Source: Clostridiales bacterium (GTDB lineage Bacteria; Bacillota; Clostridia; Lachnospirales; CAG-274). Taken from it: a stretch of 63,341 nucleotides of DNA. Location of the stretch: NCBI GenBank assembly GCA_018371275.1, contig JAHALF010000012.1, positions 1 to 63,341 on the forward strand, read 5' to 3'. The notes below the pieces were generated by a model. The model had not been told where the DNA came from and made no database searches. It saw only the letters and a list, made by a program, of their open reading frames with translations. Positions 25,649 through 33,790 of this stretch are shown piece after piece (positions within the stretch are counted from its first letter, which is position 1; the number at the start of each line of letters is the position of its first letter). The translations under genes were made by a program, and so were the position numbers.

Positions 25649-26404
25649 ATGTCTATTTATGAAAATTTTGCAGAAGTATATGATACTTTTATGGAAAATA
25701 TACCTTATGAAGAATGGCTTATATATATAGAAGAAATATGGGCCAAATTTAATATAAAGCCAAAGCTAATAGCAGACCTTGGTTGCGGAACTGGTAATAT
25801 AACTATACCTTTAGCAAAAAAAGGATATGAGCTAATAGGTATAGACAATTCTTTTCAAATGCTTGCAAAAGCTAGAGAAAAATCTATAAAAGAAAATCTA
25901 AATATACTATATTTAGAACAAGATATGCGAGAATTTGAACTTTATGGCACAGTAGATTGTATAATTAGTATATGTGATAGTATAAACTATATATTAGAAG
26001 AAGATGAACTATTACAAGTTTTTAAATGGGTAAATAACTATTTAGAACCTAAAGGACTTTTCATTTTTGATATAAACACCATATATAAATTTGAAAATAT
26101 TTTATCCGATAATAGTTTTTCTCAAACTACTGAAAATTCTGCATATACACTAGAAAATTATTTTGATAATGAAGAAATGATAAATGAGTTTTACACAAAC
26201 TTTTTTATTGAAGATGAAAAAACAAACCTTTATCATAGATTTGAAGAAATACATTATGAAAAAGCTTATTCTATTAAAAAAATTAAAGAGCTTATAAAAA
26301 AATCTGGTCTTGAGCTTTTAGCTGTTTATGATGAACTTACTTTTAATGAGCCAAAAGAAGATAGCCAAAGAGTATTTTTTATAGCTTGTGAAAATGGAAA
26401 ATAA
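25649..26404 (+). CDS. Class I SAM-dependent methyltransferase
   Basis: Small-molecule type methyltransferase of 251 residues. Motif I is DLGCGTGNITIPLA with the acidic end of strand 2 in GIDNSFQM; motif II is DCIISICDSINYI and motif III GLFIFDINT. The N-terminal phrase YENFAEVYDTFM is common in the Clostridial members of this family. A C-terminal beta region covers about 150-251. It is cytoplasmic. The substrate cannot be assigned. AAGGAGATA precedes ATG. hslO follows 21 bases later on the same strand, so the two are probably co-transcribed. Confidence 0.88.
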   Translation: MSIYENFAEVYDTFMENIPYEEWLIYIEEIWAKFNIKPKLIADLGCGTGNITIPLAKKGYELIGIDNSFQMLAKAREKSIKENLNILYLEQDMREFELYGTVDCIISICDSINYILEEDELLQVFKWVNNYLEPKGLFIFDINTIYKFENILSDNSFSQTTENSAYTLENYFDNEEMINEFYTNFFIEDEKTNLYHRFEEIHYEKAYSIKKIKELIKKSGLELLAVYDELTFNEPKEDSQRVFFIACENGK

Positions 26405-26425
26405 TTTAATATAAAGGAGATAAAA

Positions 26426-27304
26426 ATGGATTATATTTTAAGAGCAACTGCTGGAGAAGGAAGTGTTAGAGTATTTATAGCGAATACAAAAGAAACTGTA
26501 CAACAAGCATTTTTACATCACAAAACATCACCTGTTATGTCTGCTGCTTTAGGTAGAGCATTAACTGCTGTTTCTATTATGGGAAGTATGTTAAAATCTG
26601 ATGATGACCTTGTTACAATAAAAATAAAAGGAGATGGCCCAGGCAAAGGCTTAATAGTTACTGGAGATAGCAAAGCAAGAGTTAAAGGCTATCCTTTTAA
26701 TCCTATGGTAGATATACCCTTAAAGCCTAATGGCAAATTAGATGTGCAAAATGCTTTAGGAGAAGGTAGTCTTACTGTTATAAAAGATATGGGACTTAAA
26801 GAACCATATGTAGGCCAAATTCCCCTTGTATCTGGAGAAATAGCAGAAGATTTAACTTATTATTTTGCAAAGTCAGAACAAACTCCTTCTGCTGTTAGTC
26901 TTGGTGTTTTAGTAGATAGAGATTATTCTATAAAACAAGCTGGTGGCTTTATAATACAAGTTATGCCAAATGCTGATGAAAACATAATAAATAGCTTAGA
27001 AACTAAACTTGCAACTATAAAACCTTTTACTACTCTTTTAGAAGAAGGTAACACAATAGAAGATATACTAAATATACTTTTAGGAGATTTTAGTGTTAAT
27101 ATATTAGATAAAATACCTGTAAAATTTTATTGTAATTGTTCAAAAGAGCGTGTTGAAAAAGCTTTAATAAGTATAGGAAAAGACGAATTAGAAACTATAA
27201 TAAAAGAAGATAAAAAAGCTACATTACATTGTCATTTTTGTAATAAAGATTATGACTTCAATGAAAATGATTTAAAAACTCTTTTAAATGAATGTATAAA
27301 ATAA
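26426..27304 (+). CDS. hslO: Redox-regulated chaperonin Hsp33
   Basis: Cytoplasmic holdase activated by disulfide formation under oxidative stress; 292 residues. The C-terminal zinc switch is intact: CNC at about residues 236-238 and CHFC near 270-273 provide the CxC/CxxC cysteines. The N-terminal domain shows ALGRALTAVSIMG, VTIKIKGDGPGKGLIVTGDS and EDLTYYFAKSEQTPSAVSLGV, all Hsp33 blocks. AAAGGAG precedes ATG. It lies behind a methyltransferase gene and ends at a bidirectional terminator facing typA. Confidence 0.96.
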   Translation: MDYILRATAGEGSVRVFIANTKETVQQAFLHHKTSPVMSAALGRALTAVSIMGSMLKSDDDLVTIKIKGDGPGKGLIVTGDSKARVKGYPFNPMVDIPLKPNGKLDVQNALGEGSLTVIKDMGLKEPYVGQIPLVSGEIAEDLTYYFAKSEQTPSAVSLGVLVDRDYSIKQAGGFIIQVMPNADENIINSLETKLATIKPFTTLLEEGNTIEDILNILLGDFSVNILDKIPVKFYCNCSKERVEKALISIGKDELETIIKEDKKATLHCHFCNKDYDFNENDLKTLLNECIK

Positions 27305-27339
27305 TAAAAGGATATATCTAAGTGATATATCCTTTTATT
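27303..27339. terminator. Bidirectional terminator between hslO and typA
   Basis: A perfect 16-bp stem (27303-27318 with 27324-27339) with a 5-base loop overlaps the hslO stop codon and lies 12 bases beyond the typA end. Confidence 0.85.
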
Positions 27340-27351
27340 ATAAATTTTTAT

Positions 27352-29181
27352 TTATGAATTTTTATTTGCTTTTTTTCTAAGATTAGAATCTAATATTTTT
27401 TTCCTTATTCTAAGATTTTCTGGTGTGACCTCTACAAGTTCATCATCTGTAATAAATTCTATACACTTTTCTAAACTCATATTTATAGGTGGCGTTAGTT
27501 TTAAAGCATCATCTGCACCAGAAGAACGTGTGTTAGTAAGTTGCTTTCTTTTACAAACATTTACTTCCATATCCCCACTTCTAGCATTTCTTCCAACAAC
27601 CATACCAGAATATACCTTTGTAGCAGGTCCTATAAATAAATCTCCACGTTCTTGAGCATTATAAAGACCATAAGTAACAGCTTCTCCAGATTCAAAGGCT
27701 ACTAAAGAACCTTGTGGACGGCTAACTATCTCTCCTTTATATGGTTCATAGTCATTAAATATTGTATTTAATATTCCATTACCTTTAGTATCTGTTAAAA
27801 ATTCACTTCTATATCCTATAAGTCCTCTAGCTGGTATGTTAAATTCTATTCTAGTGTAACCACCTTTAGATGGTACCATATTTGTCATTTCACCTTTTCT
27901 TGTACCAAGCTTTTCTATAACATTACCTACAAACTCTTCTGGTACATCTATTGTAGCTATTTCCATAGGCTCATAACGTTTTCCATCTATTTCTTTAAAT
28001 AAAACCTCTGGACGTGATACTTGGAACTCATATCCTTCTCTACGCATAGTTTCTATTAATATAGATAAATGAAGCTCTCCACGTCCACTTACCTTAAATG
28101 AATCTGCACTTTCTGTTTCTTCTACTCTAAGGCTTACATCTGTATTTAATTCTTTTTGTAATCTATCTCTTAAATGTCTACTTGTAACAAATTTTCCTTC
28201 CATACCTGCAAAAGGACTATCATTTACAGAAAAAGTCATAGCTATTGTAGGCTCTGAAATTTTATTAACTTCGATAGGTTGTGGATTTTCTATACAAGCA
28301 ATAGTATCGCCTATTTGTATATCTGGTATACCACTAACAGCTACAATAGAGCCTACTGTAGATGATTTTACCTCCACCCTTTCAAGTCCTTCATATTCAT
28401 AAAGCTTATTTATTTTTACTTTATAATTTTTTTCTGGGTCATTAAAATTTACTACACAAGCATCTTGATTTACTCTTATAGTACCATTTTCTACCTTACC
28501 AATACCTATCCTACCTACATATTCGTTATAATCAATAGTAGTAACAAGCATTTGTACACCTGCTTCCATATCTCCTTCAGGTGCTGGTATATAATCTACT
28601 ATTGTATCAAAAAGACATTTCATATCTTCTGCTTCCATAGCTTTATCTGCTTCCATAGATGCTTTACCAGCTTTTGCCGATGCAAAAACAAATGGTGCAT
28701 CAAGCTGGTCATCTGTTGCGTCAAGCTCTATAAAAAGTTCTAATATTTCATCTATAACCTCGTCTGGTCTTGCCTCTGGCTTATCTATTTTATTAACACA
28801 AACAACAACTGGTAATTTTAAAGATAAAGCATTTTTTAAAACAAATTTTGTTTGTGGCATAGCCCCTTCATACGCATCTACCACTAACACAACACCATCT
28901 ACCATTTTTAAAACACGTTCAACTTCTCCACCAAAATCTGCATGTCCTGGTGTATCTACAATATTTATCTTTTTATCTTCATAATATACTGATGTGTTTT
29001 TAGAAAGGATAGTAATGCCTCTTTCCCTTTCTATATCTCCAGAATCCATTACTCTTTCTCTAATTACTTGATTAGACCTAAAAGTACCACTTTGTTTTAA
29101 AAGCTCATCAACAAGTGTAGTTTTACCATGGTCTACGTGAGCAATAATAGCAATATTTCTTACATCTTCTCGTTTATTCAC
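27352..29181 (-). CDS. typA: Ribosome-associated GTPase TypA/BipA
   Basis: Translational GTPase related to EF-G, 609 residues, that binds ribosomes and supports growth under stress and ribosome assembly. The G1 loop AHVDHGKTTLVDEL, the switch region RERGITILSKNTS, DTPGHADFG (G3) and NKID (G4) are intact. Domain II, the EF-G-like domain III and V, and the BipA-specific C-terminal domain (PRGLIGYRSEFLTDTKG, LVAFESGEAVTYG, NVCKRKQLTNTRSSG) are all present. It is transcribed alone, with three tRNAs upstream on the same strand closed off by their own terminator. Confidence 0.97.
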   Translation of the reverse strand: MNKREDVRNIAIIAHVDHGKTTLVDELLKQSGTFRSNQVIRERVMDSGDIERERGITILSKNTSVYYEDKKINIVDTPGHADFGGEVERVLKMVDGVVLVVDAYEGAMPQTKFVLKNALSLKLPVVVCVNKIDKPEARPDEVIDEILELFIELDATDDQLDAPFVFASAKAGKASMEADKAMEAEDMKCLFDTIVDYIPAPEGDMEAGVQMLVTTIDYNEYVGRIGIGKVENGTIRVNQDACVVNFNDPEKNYKVKINKLYEYEGLERVEVKSSTVGSIVAVSGIPDIQIGDTIACIENPQPIEVNKISEPTIAMTFSVNDSPFAGMEGKFVTSRHLRDRLQKELNTDVSLRVEETESADSFKVSGRGELHLSILIETMRREGYEFQVSRPEVLFKEIDGKRYEPMEIATIDVPEEFVGNVIEKLGTRKGEMTNMVPSKGGYTRIEFNIPARGLIGYRSEFLTDTKGNGILNTIFNDYEPYKGEIVSRPQGSLVAFESGEAVTYGLYNAQERGDLFIGPATKVYSGMVVGRNARSGDMEVNVCKRKQLTNTRSSGADDALKLTPPINMSLEKCIEFITDDELVEVTPENLRIRKKILDSNLRKKANKNS

Positions 29182-29277
29182 AATTTTTTCCTACTCTCTA
29201 ATAAATTTATTCAAATTATTTTAACATAAAAGGCTTATATTTTCAAGATAACTACTAAAAATTATTAATTGTTACAT

Positions 29278-29302
29278 AAAAAAAGCTAGGTGTCCCTAGC
29301 TT
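29278..29302 (-). terminator. Terminator of the Val-Val-Met tRNA cluster
   Basis: AAGCTAGG and CCTAGCTT (29283-29290, 29295-29302) form an 8-bp stem with a 4-base loop, followed on the minus strand by seven T. It lies five bases after tRNA-Met. Confidence 0.9.
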
Positions 29303-29307
29303 AAAAA

Positions 29308-29381
29308 TAGCGGAAGAGGGATTTGAACCCCCGACACCACGGGTATGAACCGTGTGCTCTAGCCAACTGAGCTATTCCGCC
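29308..29381 (-). tRNA. tRNA-Met (elongator, anticodon CAT)
   Basis: A 74-base cloverleaf with acceptor GGCGGAA, the anticodon loop TTCATAC in an ACGG/CCGT stem, and a canonical T arm GGGGGTTCAAATCCC. G1 pairs with U72 as in other Firmicute elongator tRNA-Met. The 3' CCA is not encoded. It is the last gene of a three-tRNA cluster read leftward. Confidence 0.95.
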
Positions 29382-29397
29382 TTATTTATTAATAAAG

Positions 29398-29470
29398 TGG
29401 GAACAACAGGGCTCGAACCTGTGACCCCCTGCTTGTAAGGCAGGTGCTCTCCCAGCTGAGCTATGCTCCC
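29398..29470 (-). tRNA. tRNA-Val (anticodon TAC), copy 1
   Basis: A 73-base cloverleaf with acceptor GGGAGCA/TGTTCCC, anticodon loop CTTACAA in a CTGC/GCAG stem and T arm CAGGTTCGAGCCCTG. CCA is not encoded. It is nearly identical to the second copy 13 bases away. Confidence 0.95.
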
Positions 29471-29483
29471 ACAATATCGTTAA

Positions 29484-29556
29484 TGGGAACAACAGGGCTC
29501 GAACCTGTGACCCCTTGCTTGTAAGGCAAGTGCTCTCCCAGCTGAGCTATGCTCCC
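29484..29556 (-). tRNA. tRNA-Val (anticodon TAC), copy 2
   Basis: Same cloverleaf as copy 1, but the anticodon stem is CTTGC/GCAAG instead of CCTGC/GCAGG, a compensated base-pair change (C-G to T-A). CCA is not encoded. This is the first tRNA of the cluster. Confidence 0.95.
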
Positions 29557-29640
29557 ATATCTAACGACAAAATATATTATAACAACATATTAATACAATG
29601 TCAAGCATTTTATAAAAATATTTTTATATTTATAAAACAC

Positions 29641-29669
29641 TTGACATTAACAAAAATAAATATTATTAT
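29641..29669 (+). promoter_or_regulatory. SigA promoter of the sdpRI-like unit
   Basis: TTGACA (29641-29646), a 17-base spacer and TATTAT (29664-29669). The -10 box touches the palindromic operator that starts at 29667. Confidence 0.75.
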
Positions 29670-29696
29670 ATATTTAGCTAATTAGTTAAATATATA
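29667..29696. promoter_or_regulatory. 30-base palindromic operator ahead of the ArsR-family repressor
   Basis: Positions 29667-29696 form a palindrome with only one mismatched pair (G 29677 / T 29686) centred on CTAATTAG. It begins in the -10 box and ends 15 bases before the repressor start codon, so autorepression by the ArsR/SdpR-type protein is the natural reading. Confidence 0.75.
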
Positions 29697-29711
29697 ATAA
29701 AGGTGGTGCCT

Positions 29712-29966
29712 ATGAGTAAAATTTTTAAAGCACTTAGTGATGAAACAAGACGAGAAATCTTAAAACTTTTAAGCAAAAAAGACCTTACAGCTGGTGAAAT
29801 ATCCGAAAACTTTAATATGTCTAAACCATCTATATCTAAACATCTTGACATATTAAAAGATGCAAAGCTTATATCTTATGAAAAAAAGGGGCAATTTATT
29901 ATTTATTCTATTAATACCTCTGTTTTACAAGATGCTTTAAGCAAATTTTTAGACTTTTTTAATTAA
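29712..29966 (+). CDS. ArsR-family repressor, SdpR-like
   Basis: Winged-helix repressor of 84 residues. The sequence KIFKALSDETRREILKLL, then LTAGEISENFNMSKPSISKHLDILKDA, is a complete ArsR helix-turn-helix, and YEKKGQFIIYSINTSVL is the wing. No Cys metal-binding motif is present, which together with the adjacent SdpI-type gene points to the SdpR autorepressor group and not to arsenic or metal sensing. The start is ATG 29712, eight bases after AAAGGTGG; upstream in-frame GTG codons overlap the ribosome binding site. It is followed by the immunity-type gene after 27 bases, and a palindromic operator covers its promoter. Confidence 0.9.
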   Translation: MSKIFKALSDETRREILKLLSKKDLTAGEISENFNMSKPSISKHLDILKDAKLISYEKKGQFIIYSINTSVLQDALSKFLDFFN

Positions 29967-29993
29967 TTTTTATTTTATAAGGAGGATTTATTT

Positions 29994-30563
29994 ATGGATA
30001 AAACTAAAAATATTATATGGATATGTACAAGTATTATTTTAATCTCTAATTTTGCTATAAATAATACAATATTAAAATTATTATGTACTATTATTCCTAT
30101 TATTTTAGCATTTATAATTATATATAAAAATGCACCTAAAATTGTTAATTTATCTGATGAAAACATAAAAATAAAAACTGTAAGAAATGTTATTATAATG
30201 ATTTTATTATTTTTATTTTCTCTCATTTTTATTATTTGTTTTGAAGAAATTCCAAATAAATTAATTGAAAATATAAGTTTAACAATAATTACTATTTTCT
30301 TTATATATTTTGGAAATATATGCCCTAAAATACCTCGTAATAGATATTTAGGATTTAGATTACCTTGGGTTATTAATGATGAAGAAACTTGGAGATATAC
30401 CCATAAACTTGTAGGTTATTTATCTTTTCCTGCATCAATTATTATGTTTTTACTTGGTTTTTATTATAATTTAAAAATAGGTATACTTTTAGGAGTTTTT
30501 ATAATGATTATAATACCTGGTATCTTATCTTATAGATTTTACAAAAATTTATATAAACTTTAA
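29994..30563 (+). CDS. SdpI-family membrane protein (immunity/signalling type)
   Basis: Polytopic membrane protein of 189 residues with about six hydrophobic segments. The block PKIPRNRYLGFRLPWVINDEETWRYTH is the hallmark of the SdpI/YhfL family, in which the Bacillus subtilis member gives immunity to the SdpC toxin and sequesters SdpR at the membrane. GGAGG before ATG supports the start. It is second in the unit with the SdpR-like repressor. No SdpC-like toxin or sdpAB maturation gene is in the window, so it is either an orphan defence against a neighbour's toxin or has another role. The stop overlaps a bidirectional terminator. Confidence 0.88.
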   Translation: MDKTKNIIWICTSIILISNFAINNTILKLLCTIIPIILAFIIIYKNAPKIVNLSDENIKIKTVRNVIIMILLFLFSLIFIICFEEIPNKLIENISLTIITIFFIYFGNICPKIPRNRYLGFRLPWVINDEETWRYTHKLVGYLSFPASIIMFLLGFYYNLKIGILLGVFIMIIIPGILSYRFYKNLYKL

Positions 30564-30599
30564 AATAAAAGTCTATGTTAAACATAGACTTTTATTTTA
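30561..30599. terminator. Bidirectional terminator between the sdpI-like gene and ribF
   Basis: A perfect 17-bp stem (30561-30577 with 30583-30599) with loop TTAAA contains the sdpI-like stop codon and ends seven bases from the ribF stop. Confidence 0.87.
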
Positions 30600-30605
30600 T
30601 TAAAA

Positions 30606-31541
30606 TTACTTGTTTTGTACTTTAAAAAAATTATTAGCAACATTTATATCTTTAGCTATTTGTTCTTTAAGTTCATCTATCCCACTAAATTTTTTAACAC
30701 TTCTTACCCAATCATAAAAATCTACTTCTATATCTTTATTATATATGTTTTCATTAAAATCAAATATATATGTTTCTATAGTTCTATAAACATTATTTAC
30801 AGTCGGATTTTTTCCAATATTAGTAATACTATCATATACTTTATTACCATATCTAGTTTTAGTTATATACACTCCATCTGGTGGTAATAGCTTATTTTTT
30901 GGTGGTATAATGTTAGCAGTAGGAAATCCAATAGTTCTTCCAAGCCTATTTCCCTCTACAACCTTACCAAAGACATAATAAGGTTTATTAAGCAATAAAT
31001 TAGCCTTTTTTATATTTCTATTAAGTAAGCAATCTCTAATAATAGAACTACTTACCCTCTCACCATCTATAATTATATTAGCTATTTTTATAACCTTTAT
31101 TCCTTTTTCTTCACCTATTTTTTTTAATATATCCACATTACCTGCTCTATTTTTACCAAAACAATAATCTTCTCCTACAATAAGGATTTTACAATTTAGA
31201 TTTTCTATTAACATATCAACAAAATCTTGTGGTTCAATATTAGAAAATTCTTTAGTAAAAGGATATTTTATAAAATAATCTATATTTTCTTTTTTCATTT
31301 CTATATCTTTTTCTTCTTCAGAAAAAATGTAAAAAAATGGCGATGTATTTTTTATAATTTCTAATGGATGTGGGCTAAAAGTTATAACAACAGATTTTAA
31401 TCCTTCCTCTATTGCATATTTTTTAGTAGTAGTAATAAGCTTTTTATGACCTATATGTATACCATCAAAATTACCTATAGTAACAACTGTTTCTAATTTA
31501 TTGTCATTATCAAAAATATTAAAATTATCTATTATATTCAT
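30606..31541 (-). CDS. ribF: Riboflavin kinase / FAD synthetase RibF
   Basis: Bifunctional enzyme making FMN and FAD from riboflavin; 311 residues. The N-terminal nucleotidyltransferase domain has GNFDGIHIGHKKLI and the SSSIIRDCL region; the C-terminal kinase domain has GRTIGFPTANI and YITKTRYGNK. It is cytoplasmic. It is the last gene of the infB-rbfA-nrnA-truB-ribF supercluster and follows truB by nine bases, which is the conserved Firmicute order. Confidence 0.96.
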   Translation of the reverse strand: MNIIDNFNIFDNDNKLETVVTIGNFDGIHIGHKKLITTTKKYAIEEGLKSVVITFSPHPLEIIKNTSPFFYIFSEEEKDIEMKKENIDYFIKYPFTKEFSNIEPQDFVDMLIENLNCKILIVGEDYCFGKNRAGNVDILKKIGEEKGIKVIKIANIIIDGERVSSSIIRDCLLNRNIKKANLLLNKPYYVFGKVVEGNRLGRTIGFPTANIIPPKNKLLPPDGVYITKTRYGNKVYDSITNIGKNPTVNNVYRTIETYIFDFNENIYNKDIEVDFYDWVRSVKKFSGIDELKEQIAKDINVANNFFKVQNK

Positions 31542-31550
31542 TTTTCACCT

Positions 31551-32459
31551 CTATAACAACATAGTTAAAGGCTTTATACAGTCTAGTAAAACAGTATATA
31601 TACCAATAAGATTATTATCTTCATCATATACAATTACTTTTTCATTTTGTTGCAAATCTTCTTTATTTTTTAAATAGCTAAAGCTTATTTTATTACCATT
31701 ATATAAAAATTTATTTGCCTTATTTAAAACACTAATCTTTTTATATCCTGATAGAACTATATCCATAGGCAACAAGATATCATTTAATTTATTATATTGT
31801 AAAAATCTATCTATATCATCTAATTTTATAGCATTATCTATGTAAAAATTACCTGTTCTAGTCCTTAAAAGATAACTCATATACGCACCGCAACCAAGAG
31901 CTTTCCCTATATCATTACATAATGTCCTTATATAAGTACCCTTTGAGCAAAGAACCTTTATTTCAAAATTTTCATTGTCTATAAAGTTAGTTATTTCTAT
32001 ATTATATATAGTTATTTTTCTTTGTTTTCTTTCTATTTCTTTACCTTCTCTAGCTAGTTCATAAAGCTTTTTACCACCTATTTTTATAGCAGAATACATA
32101 GGAGGCGTTTGCATTATCTCCCCTTTAAAACAATTAACTACCTTTATTATATTATCCCTACTACAATTAACCTTTTTTTCTTCTATAACTTCTCCTGAAC
32201 CATCTTGTGTAGTTGTTGTTTTCCCAAGAGATACAATAGCTTTATACTCTTTTATAGAAGATGCTATATATTCTGATAGTTTAGTTGCCTTACCAACACA
32301 TATAGGTAATACACCCATAGCATCTGGATCTAATGTACCTGTATGCCCTGTTTTAATTTTTCCTAGTTTTTTTCTCACAATATTTACAACATCGTGTGAA
32401 GTAAACCCCTTTTCTTTATATATATTTATAACACCAGATATATTTTCCATTTTTATCAT
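31551..32459 (-). CDS. truB: tRNA pseudouridine-55 synthase TruB
   Basis: Makes pseudouridine 55 in the T loop of tRNAs; 302 residues. The catalytic block GHTGTLDPDAMGVLP contains the active Asp, and YSAIKIGGKKLYELAREG and CSKGTYIRTLCNDIG are typical. A short C-terminal domain is present. The start is ambiguous: ATG at 32459 and a second in-frame ATG three codons later both lie behind a weak AAGAAAG site; family alignment slightly favours the second. It follows nrnA by six bases. Confidence 0.96.
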   Translation of the reverse strand: MIKMENISGVINIYKEKGFTSHDVVNIVRKKLGKIKTGHTGTLDPDAMGVLPICVGKATKLSEYIASSIKEYKAIVSLGKTTTTQDGSGEVIEEKKVNCSRDNIIKVVNCFKGEIMQTPPMYSAIKIGGKKLYELAREGKEIERKQRKITIYNIEITNFIDNENFEIKVLCSKGTYIRTLCNDIGKALGCGAYMSYLLRTRTGNFYIDNAIKLDDIDRFLQYNKLNDILLPMDIVLSGYKKISVLNKANKFLYNGNKISFSYLKNKEDLQQNEKVIVYDEDNNLIGIYTVLLDCIKPLTMLL

Positions 32460-32465
32460 CTTTCT

Positions 32466-33431
32466 TTATAAATTATACATTCTTATTTGTTCTAAGATAG
32501 CATCTTTAGCTTGCTCTAATGTCATATCTGTAATAGTTGCACCAGATGCTAATATATGACCACCACCACCAAATTTACCTGCTATTTTATTTACATCAAT
32601 AGTTTTAGATCTAAAGCTTGCTTTTATAGATTTATTTACCTTTTCATATAAAAATACTGAAACGTTTATGTTTTTTGTATCTAATAAATATTGCACTATA
32701 CCACCTGTATTTTTATCTGTACAATTTAGTTCCTCTATTTCTTTGTTAGATAAAGTAGATATAATAACATCATTTTCTATATATATATTTTGTATACTTT
32801 TTGCTAAAAGCTTACTATTTTCAAATGTGTGCATAGTTAACACATTAGAATGAATTTTCGTACTATCTACACCTAATTGTATAAGATCTCCTGCTATTTC
32901 ATGTGTTCTTTTACTAGTACAATTATGTTTAAATCCCCCTGTATCAAAAACTATACCTGTATAAATAGAAGTTGCTATTTCTAAATCTAATGCTCCTATA
33001 TGATTTACTATTTCAAATATAATTTCTGAAGTAGATGAGGAATTAACATTTACTATATTTAATTTACCAAAATTATTATTGCTTATATGGTGATCTATAT
33101 TGACAGTATATTTAGCTCTTTCAAAAATACTTTTAACAACACCTAATCTTTCTATATCTCCACAGTCTAATGATATAAATAAATCTACATCTTGCAAATT
33201 ATTATAATCTTCTTTATAAACTATGTCATTCTCTTCTATATATTCAAAGCTACTTGTATAATCTTCTAACAATACAATAGGATTTTTACCTATTTTTTTT
33301 AAAGCCATGCCAAGGGCTAGAGAAGCAGATATAGCATCTGGATCTGGAGATGTATGCCCTGCTAAAACTATACTATTGCTATGTTCTACTAACTGAATAA
33401 ATGGCTCTATATTTTCATAAATATTATTCAC
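32466..33431 (-). CDS. nrnA: DHH-family phosphoesterase NrnA (oligoribonuclease / pAp phosphatase)
   Basis: Degrades 2-5 nucleotide RNAs and dephosphorylates pAp; 321 residues. The DHH domain shows HTSPDPDAISAS, SLDCGD and NIDHHISNN; the C-terminal DHHA1 domain has FRSKTIDVNKIAGKFGGGGH. All manganese ligands of the family are in place. It overlaps the end of rbfA by eight bases, so translational coupling is likely, and it is followed by truB. Confidence 0.95.
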   Translation of the reverse strand: MNNIYENIEPFIQLVEHSNSIVLAGHTSPDPDAISASLALGMALKKIGKNPIVLLEDYTSSFEYIEENDIVYKEDYNNLQDVDLFISLDCGDIERLGVVKSIFERAKYTVNIDHHISNNNFGKLNIVNVNSSSTSEIIFEIVNHIGALDLEIATSIYTGIVFDTGGFKHNCTSKRTHEIAGDLIQLGVDSTKIHSNVLTMHTFENSKLLAKSIQNIYIENDVIISTLSNKEIEELNCTDKNTGGIVQYLLDTKNINVSVFLYEKVNKSIKASFRSKTIDVNKIAGKFGGGGHILASGATITDMTLEQAKDAILEQIRMYNL

Positions 33432-33777
33432 TTTTGTTTACCTCATCTATCAATTTTGATATTCTTATACTATACTCAAGGGAATTATCAAGTTCAAATT
33501 TAAACTGTGGCGTATTTCTTAAATTTATTCTCATTGCAACTTGTTTTCTAATAAAACCACTAGCATTTTTTAAACCTTCTATAACTTCTTTCTTTTGATC
33601 ATCATCACCTAAAACGCTAATATATACTTTACAGTATTTTAAATCATTAGTAGTTTCAACTTTTAAAACACTTGTCATTACACCAATACGTGGGTCTTTA
33701 AGCTCAGAACGAACTATTTCTGATAATTCCCTTTTTATCTCATCATTTATCCTTATCATTCTTGTATTATTTTTCAT
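33424..33777 (-). CDS. rbfA: Ribosome-binding factor A
   Basis: Small KH-type protein needed for 30S maturation and 16S rRNA 5' processing; 117 residues. The sequence RMIRINDEIKRELSEIVR, KDPRIGV and VYISVLGD are family marks. The start is placed at ATG 33777, nine bases after AAAGGA; the upstream ATG at 33786 is adjacent to that site and unlikely to be used. It lies directly after infB and overlaps nrnA by eight bases. Confidence 0.95.
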   Translation of the reverse strand: MKNNTRMIRINDEIKRELSEIVRSELKDPRIGVMTSVLKVETTNDLKYCKVYISVLGDDDQKKEVIEGLKNASGFIRKQVAMRINLRNTPQFKFELDNSLEYSIRISKLIDEVNKSE

Positions 33778-33790
33778 AAAAATCATTCCT

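Noticed and set aside
29308..29381. tRNA-Ile2 with a CAT anticodon
   Set aside because: The acceptor stem with G1-U72 and the ACGG/CCGT anticodon stem match elongator tRNA-Met.
30606..31560. FMN riboswitch for ribF
   Set aside because: ribF is internal to the infB-truB cluster with a nine-base gap; no aptamer-like sequence is present.
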